Source of the DNA: an uncultured Opitutaceae bacterium
Lineage (GTDB): Bacteria; Verrucomicrobiota; Verrucomicrobiia; Opitutales; Opitutaceae
NCBI GenBank assembly: GCA_903885525.1
Contig: CAISJA010000106.1
Coordinates: 1 to 9,995, forward strand
DNA: 9,995 nucleotides
Direction of reading: 5' to 3'
How positions within the stretch are numbered: position 1 is the stretch's first letter; each line of letters opens with the position of its first letter. Position numbers and translations under genes: made by a program. A model generated the notes under the pieces. It made no database searches. It was not told the origin of the DNA and saw only the letters and a list, made by a program, of their open reading frames with translations. Positions 6,415-9,995 of the stretch are shown here, piece by piece.

Positions 6415-7284
6415 ATGTTCCGCTCCTGCCTCTGCGCCGCCCTCGCGGTGCTTTTCTCCGCCGTGGTGGTCGCCGCCGAACCGGTGTCCCGCGCCCAGAT
6501 CGCCACACTCCTGGAGGGCCATCACTGGGCCGCAGCCCGGCCGCTGATCGAGCGGCTCCTGGAGGCCAACCCGCAGGACACCGACGCCCTGCACAATCTG
6601 GGAATCGTGCAGCTGAACCAGGAGCAGGACGAGGCCGCCGTGGCCACCCTCGAAAAGCTCGCCGCCCTCGCCCCGGCCAATGCCGACTACGCCTGCACGC
6701 TTGGCGACGCTTATGGCAACCGGGCCCAGAAGGCTTCGCTGTTCTCCGCCGCCGGCTGGGCGAGAAAATGCCAGGCCGCCTACGAACACGCCGTCAGTCT
6801 CGATCCGGCCAGCGTCCGCGCGCACCAGAGCCTGATGATGTACTGTCTGCAAGCCCCGGGCTTTCTCGGCGGCGGCAAGGACCAGGCTTACGCCCAAGCT
6901 GCCGCCATCAAAAAAATCGATCTGCTCCAAGGTCAGCAGGCTTATGCCACCCTCTACTTGCAGGAGAAGAAATATGCCGAAGCCTTCGCCCTGTTTGAAG
7001 AGATTCTCCAGTCCTCCCCGGACAACTATCCGGTGCTCTACCAGGTCGGCCGGCTGGCTGCCGTCACGGGCGAGCACCTCGATCGCGGCATCGCCTGCCT
7101 CCAACGCTGCCTCACTTTGCCGGTCCCGCCCGATGCCCCGGAGCATGCCAAGGCCCACTGGCGGCTCGGCACTCTGCTCGAAAAACAGGGTGACAAGTCC
7201 GGTGCCCGCATGGCTTACGAGGCTGCCCTCCGGCTGGAGCCCGGATTCAAACCGGCCCGGGAATCGCTCCAGGCGCTCAGGTAA
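6415..7284 (+). CDS. Exported tetratricopeptide-repeat protein
   Basis: This 289-residue protein starts with a signal peptide (MFRSCLCAALAVLFSAVVVAAEP, cleavage near residue 21 at VAA/EP), so it probably works in the periplasm or envelope. The rest is helical repeat: TPR-like units near 34-67, 72-100, 173-202 (YATLYLQEKKYAEAFALFEEILQSSPDN), 206-232 and 246-279 (AHWRLGTLLEKQGDKSGARMAYEAALRLEPGF). The APGFLGGGKDQA segment (147-158) between repeats also occurs, as I recall, in a widespread group of bacterial exported TPR proteins. Partner and function are unknown. The frame is open further upstream from 6277, but those residues are not family-like, and the start at 6415 gives the signal peptide. 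There is no clear Shine-Dalgarno. It lies 104 bp before the methyltransferase gene in the same direction. Confidence 0.85.
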   Translation: MFRSCLCAALAVLFSAVVVAAEPVSRAQIATLLEGHHWAAARPLIERLLEANPQDTDALHNLGIVQLNQEQDEAAVATLEKLAALAPANADYACTLGDAYGNRAQKASLFSAAGWARKCQAAYEHAVSLDPASVRAHQSLMMYCLQAPGFLGGGKDQAYAQAAAIKKIDLLQGQQAYATLYLQEKKYAEAFALFEEILQSSPDNYPVLYQVGRLAAVTGEHLDRGIACLQRCLTLPVPPDAPEHAKAHWRLGTLLEKQGDKSGARMAYEAALRLEPGFKPARESLQALR

Positions 7285-7388
7285 GCGCCGGCATCGGGCA
7301 CTGCACCGAGCAGGCGCAGGCGCGGCTCAAGACTCTCGCCGGCGCGTCCGGACTTGTGCCGGGCGGCGATCTCGGTTGTCTGGGCGGA

Positions 7389-8618
7389 ATGTCCTCCCCG
7401 GCTGCTCCCCGCGATCAATTCCTGCGCCTGCTGGCGGAGGCTTTGGCGGCCGGTGCCTGGCACAAGCTCACGCTCGGCAAGCCGCGCGGGACCGATCCGA
7501 CGCTCCGCCACATCTTCCTTCGCCCGGTCCAACTGGACGGCGCGCCGCATTGCCAATTCCTCTGGCGGCATGATACCCGGGACATCACCAAAAATCATCC
7601 GCCCGCCGCCGCCCTCCGGGAAATCGCCGCCCTGCTCGGCCCCGTCTTTCACAGCGCCCACCTCTTCACCCCGGAGCGGACCATTCAGCTTGAGTTCAAC
7701 AAAAAGGGCGAACCGCGCCTGACGGCTGGGAAGGCGGCCGCGCCGGCCGCCACAGCCGGCCCGACCCACGACCTGGGCAAGGTGCGCCTGCTCCCGCCGG
7801 ACAGCCAGCGCTGGTTGCAGGCCCTGGGTGTCACGACCGCCGCCGGAATCCCCCGCGAGGGCATGGCGGACAAACACCGGCAGATCCACCGCTTCGTGGA
7901 ATTGCTCAGCCATCTCGTGGCTGACACCGGCCTGCCCACGGACCGGCCGCTGGAGATTGCCGACATGGGCTGCGGCAAGGGTTACCTGACCTTCGCCGCG
8001 GCGGATTATTTCAACCTCGTGGCCGGCCGGCCGGCCAACGTGCTCGGCATCGAGAGCCGCGCCGAACTGGCCGCCTCCATCCAGCAGATCGCCGGGGAAA
8101 CCGGGCGCACCTGCCTCCGCTTCGTGGCCGGCACCATCCAGGCCGCGGTGCTCGACCGGCTGGATGTGCTCATCGCCCTGCATGCCTGCGACACCGCCAC
8201 CGATGATGCACTCTTCCGCGGCATCCAGTCCGGTGCCCGGCTCATCGTCGTCGCCCCCTGCTGCCAGAAGGAGCTGCGGCGGCAACTGCGACCGGCCCCG
8301 GTGCTGGTCCCCTCCCTGCGGCAGGGCATTTTTGCGGAACGCCATGCCGAATTTGCCACCGACGCCCTGCGCGCCCTGCTCCTCGAATGGGCCGGCTACG
8401 ACACCAAGGTGTTTGAATTCATTGCCAGCGGGCACACCGCCAAAAACCTCATGCTCAGCGCCGTGAAACGGCCGGCCACCGATGCAACGGTCCGCCGGGA
8501 GGACTCGGCCCGCGCGGTGCGTGAACTGGCCGCCTTTTACGGCATCACCTCGCAGGCGCTGGCCCGGCATCTGTCGTTCCCGCTGGCCGCATCCCATGTC
8601 CCCGCCCTCCCCGCATGA
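7389..8618 (+). CDS. SAM-dependent methyltransferase, Methyltransf_32-like
   Basis: This 409-residue protein belongs to a widespread bacterial class I methyltransferase family related to the Methyltransf_32 domain (RRNAD1/METTL25 group). An N-terminal family region (1-130) includes RPVQL, TRDITKN (63-69) and QLEFNKKGEPRL (100-111). Then come HDLGKVRLL (127-135) and DKHRQIHRFVELL (161-173). The Rossmann-like domain has SAM motif I DMGCGKGYLTFA (192-203), HACDTATDDAL (265-275), VVAPCCQKEL (287-296), and the family C-terminal block GIFAERHAEFATDALRALLLEWAGYDTKVFEF (313-344). The substrate is not established; relatives are suspected to act on RNA or protein of the translation apparatus. The start at 7389 is chosen over an in-frame GTG at 7356 because family-like sequence begins after it. 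The stop overlaps the next start (ATGA), suggesting translational coupling. Confidence 0.88.
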   Translation: MSSPAAPRDQFLRLLAEALAAGAWHKLTLGKPRGTDPTLRHIFLRPVQLDGAPHCQFLWRHDTRDITKNHPPAAALREIAALLGPVFHSAHLFTPERTIQLEFNKKGEPRLTAGKAAAPAATAGPTHDLGKVRLLPPDSQRWLQALGVTTAAGIPREGMADKHRQIHRFVELLSHLVADTGLPTDRPLEIADMGCGKGYLTFAAADYFNLVAGRPANVLGIESRAELAASIQQIAGETGRTCLRFVAGTIQAAVLDRLDVLIALHACDTATDDALFRGIQSGARLIVVAPCCQKELRRQLRPAPVLVPSLRQGIFAERHAEFATDALRALLLEWAGYDTKVFEFIASGHTAKNLMLSAVKRPATDATVRREDSARAVRELAAFYGITSQALARHLSFPLAASHVPALPA

Positions 8619-9673
8619 ACCTGGCCACACTCGATTGGGAGGCGCTGGACCGGTTGCGCGCCACTTTCCTGTCCGAAGCCCGTCCGGCGGGGCCCTACTG
8701 GCACACCGTCACGGACCTGGAGTGCTATGACCGGACCTACGGGGAAAGGATCGGGTGGAAATGGGATGCCGTCCTGCGGGAACTGCGGCGCCGCGGCTGG
8801 TCGCCGCCGGCCCCCGCGACGATCCTCGACTGGGGCTGCGGCAGCGGTGTGGCCGGCCGGAAGGTGGCCGGATTTTTCGGGTGGACGGACCAGGCGCGCC
8901 TCGTCCTGCACGATCATTCCTCCCTGGCCGTCGACTACGCCGAACACCGGGCCCGGAGCGACTTTCCCGGATTGGCCGTGGAGCGCGCGGATCACCGCTG
9001 GCTGCGCGGAACCACGCCCATCGGCTTGCTCGTGGTCAGCCATGTCCTCAATGAACTCGACCAACTCGCCCGGGCCGAACTGACGGAGCTGCTGGCCCGG
9101 GCGGACCGCGTGCTCTGGGTCGAGCCCGGCACCCATGCCGTCAGCCGGGCCCTGGCCGGCTGGCGCGAACACTGGCGCGGAGCCGGAGGCCGGATCATCG
9201 CCCCCTGCACCCACGCCGCGCCCTGCGGCCTGCTGACGCCGGGCAATGAGCGGCATTGGTGCCATTTTTTTGCCGACCCTCCGCCGGAAATATTCGCCGA
9301 TTCGAACTGGGTGAGGTTCGGCCAGCGGGCCGGCATCGACCTGCGCTCCCTGCCTTACAGTTTCCTGGGGTTGGAGAAACCGGACGCCCGCCCGGCGCCA
9401 GCCCTGTCCGGCGAGGATGCCTCCCGCATCCTCGGCGATCCGCGCGTCTATAAAGGTTACGCCAAGCTCTGCAACTGCAGTGCCGCGGGAGTCGAGGAAT
9501 TGACGCTGCAACAGCGCGTGGACAAAGCACTCTTCAAGGAGCTCAAGCGCGCCCGCGGCCCCCTGCTCTATCGCTGGACCAGGACCGGCGGGCAGATCAC
9601 CGCCGCAGAGCGGCTCGGACCGGCGGACGCGCCTGCCGCCACCAACACGCTTCCCGAATCCGGGACGGCCTGA
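8615..9673 (+). CDS. Rsm22/METTL17-like small-subunit methyltransferase homologue
   Basis: This 352-residue protein resembles the Rsm22 family, whose mitochondrial members (yeast Rsm22, human METTL17) bind the small ribosomal subunit during assembly. The SAM-binding core shows ILDWGCGSGVAG (70-81), HVLNEL (143-148) and LWVEPG (167-172). It is followed by a cysteine region: C198 and C204 (APCTHAAPCGLL), C216 (HWCHFF), and C286 with C288 (AKLCNCS). METTL17 coordinates an iron-sulphur cluster with four cysteines in the same order and with the same C-x5-C opening, so a cluster here is plausible. Residues 331-352 are a low-complexity tail. The ATG at 8615 overlaps the upstream stop by four bases, so the two methyltransferases are probably translated together. 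Whether bacterial members methylate rRNA or act as assembly factors is unsettled. Confidence 0.87.
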   Translation: MNLATLDWEALDRLRATFLSEARPAGPYWHTVTDLECYDRTYGERIGWKWDAVLRELRRRGWSPPAPATILDWGCGSGVAGRKVAGFFGWTDQARLVLHDHSSLAVDYAEHRARSDFPGLAVERADHRWLRGTTPIGLLVVSHVLNELDQLARAELTELLARADRVLWVEPGTHAVSRALAGWREHWRGAGGRIIAPCTHAAPCGLLTPGNERHWCHFFADPPPEIFADSNWVRFGQRAGIDLRSLPYSFLGLEKPDARPAPALSGEDASRILGDPRVYKGYAKLCNCSAAGVEELTLQQRVDKALFKELKRARGPLLYRWTRTGGQITAAERLGPADAPAATNTLPESGTA

Positions 9674-9765
9674 TTCCAGTTTCGGGGCCCGTCGGAGCGC
9701 CTCTGCCGCACCTCTCCGTCGTTTGTCATTGGTGTTCGGACGGTAACGACTTTCGCCCAGACTGG

Positions 9766-9794
9766 CGCGGACCTTGCATGAAGACGCGGACCTT
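9766..9794. repeat. 10-bp direct repeat before the ABC gene
   Basis: CGCGGACCTT occurs at 9766-9775 and again at 9785-9794, a 19-base period (nearly two helical turns), ending 12 bases before the ABC ATPase ATG. It could be a paired operator site or a chance duplication in GC-rich DNA. A possible -35-like TTGTCA sits at 9723-9728, without a clear -10. Confidence 0.25.
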
Positions 9795-9806
9795 CGCCTT
9801 CCCTCC

Positions 9807-9905
9807 ATGATTACCCTCCGTGCCATCGAGAAAGTCTACCCGCTCAAAGGCGGCCCCTTTTATGCCCTCCGCAATACAGTCCCGTCCCACAGGGAGTGGA
9901 GATGA
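9807..9905 (+). pseudogene. 5' fragment of an ABC-transporter ATPase, disrupted
   Basis: The first 23 codons (MITLRAIEKVYPLKGGPFYALRN) look like the N-terminus of an ABC ATPase of the MetN/LolD/FtsE kind, where a strand, an aromatic base-stacking Y11 and an ALR(D/N) strand precede the Walker A loop. After N23 (9873-9875) the family sequence should continue with a hydrophobic strand and the P-loop; instead it reads TVPSHREWR and stops at 9903-9905. No other frame of 9876-9995 resumes an ABC domain. The gene is therefore either interrupted by inserted DNA, deleted, or cut by an assembly join close to 9876. The pyrimidine-rich leader (CCTTCCCTCC) matches other gene starts in the window, supporting this as a genuine start. 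Confidence 0.6.
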
Positions 9906-9995
9906 CGATGCAACTGCTTGCATAGGAATGCGAGCAAGGTGTCGGCGGGCGCCGGCGTAATTGATGATTTTAGTGCGAAAGCTGGTTTTGCTCGG
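9876..9995. other. Unassigned sequence replacing the ABC gene body
   Basis: The final 120 bases do not continue the ABC ATPase in any frame and contain no recognisable gene. From 9940 the sequence TGTCGGCGGGCGCCGGCG, followed by an AT-richer run (GTAATTGATGATTTTAGTG), loosely recalls the TGT-starting ends of IS21-family elements. This is weak, and the window ends too soon to see a transposase. Confidence 0.35.

Noticed and set aside
6367..7158. Long open frame opposite the TPR gene
   Set aside because: Its translation has no family features, while the plus strand encodes a clear signal peptide and TPR repeats.
7215..8630. 471-codon minus-strand frame opposite the methyltransferase
   Set aside because: It is Gly/Arg-rich shadow sequence; the plus strand carries all the methyltransferase motifs.
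1..9995. CRISPR array, toxin-antitoxin, defence island or complete transposon
   Set aside because: No regularly spaced repeats, no transposase or integrase motifs and no defence-type proteins were found; the core genes are housekeeping.

Overview
This is a GC-rich bacterial chromosome segment carrying mostly housekeeping genes. Protein resemblance (Ffh, Der, Fmt, TrpF and a tandem pair of methyltransferases), high GC, and gene starts that mostly lack Shine-Dalgarno sequences suggest a Verrucomicrobiota member, possibly Opitutaceae. That assignment is inference from recalled family likeness, not from a marker gene.

Layout. Positions 1-115 are a short AT-rich flank. A leftward block runs der (3384-1891), fmt (1790-732) and a secreted coiled-coil/LysM protein (685-116), with spacers of 100 and 46 bp, so it may be one operon. 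The 279-bp spacer 3385-3663 separates der from the divergent ffh (3664-5007). Next comes a compact unit: a sigma-28-like promoter candidate (5141-5167), a strong stem-loop (5175-5217), a 58-codon Ser-rich ORF (5239-5415) and a terminator-like hairpin (5422-5447). The leftward trpF (5569-6219) is convergent with that unit and divergent from a rightward series: an exported TPR protein (6415-7284), a Methyltransf_32-type SAM methyltransferase (7389-8618) and an Rsm22/METTL17-like protein (8615-9673). The last two overlap by four bases (ATGA). At 9807 an ABC-transporter ATPase begins, but family-like sequence stops after 23 codons and unrelated DNA fills 9876-9995.

How the genes fit together. Translation and protein targeting dominate: Fmt makes the initiator formyl-Met-tRNA, Der matures the 50S subunit, Ffh targets nascent membrane proteins, and the Rsm22-like protein (with its coupled methyltransferase, by inference) probably acts on the small ribosomal subunit. 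TrpF is an isolated tryptophan-biosynthesis gene. The LysM and TPR proteins are envelope or periplasmic.

The points most worth a second look are: the small self-contained unit at 5141-5447; a bacterial Rsm22 homologue that keeps a four-cysteine pattern like the Fe-S site of METTL17; a cluster of palindromes overlapping an apparent in-frame insertion in fmt; and the broken ABC gene at the right edge. I found no CRISPR array, tRNA, rRNA, defence system or complete mobile element.
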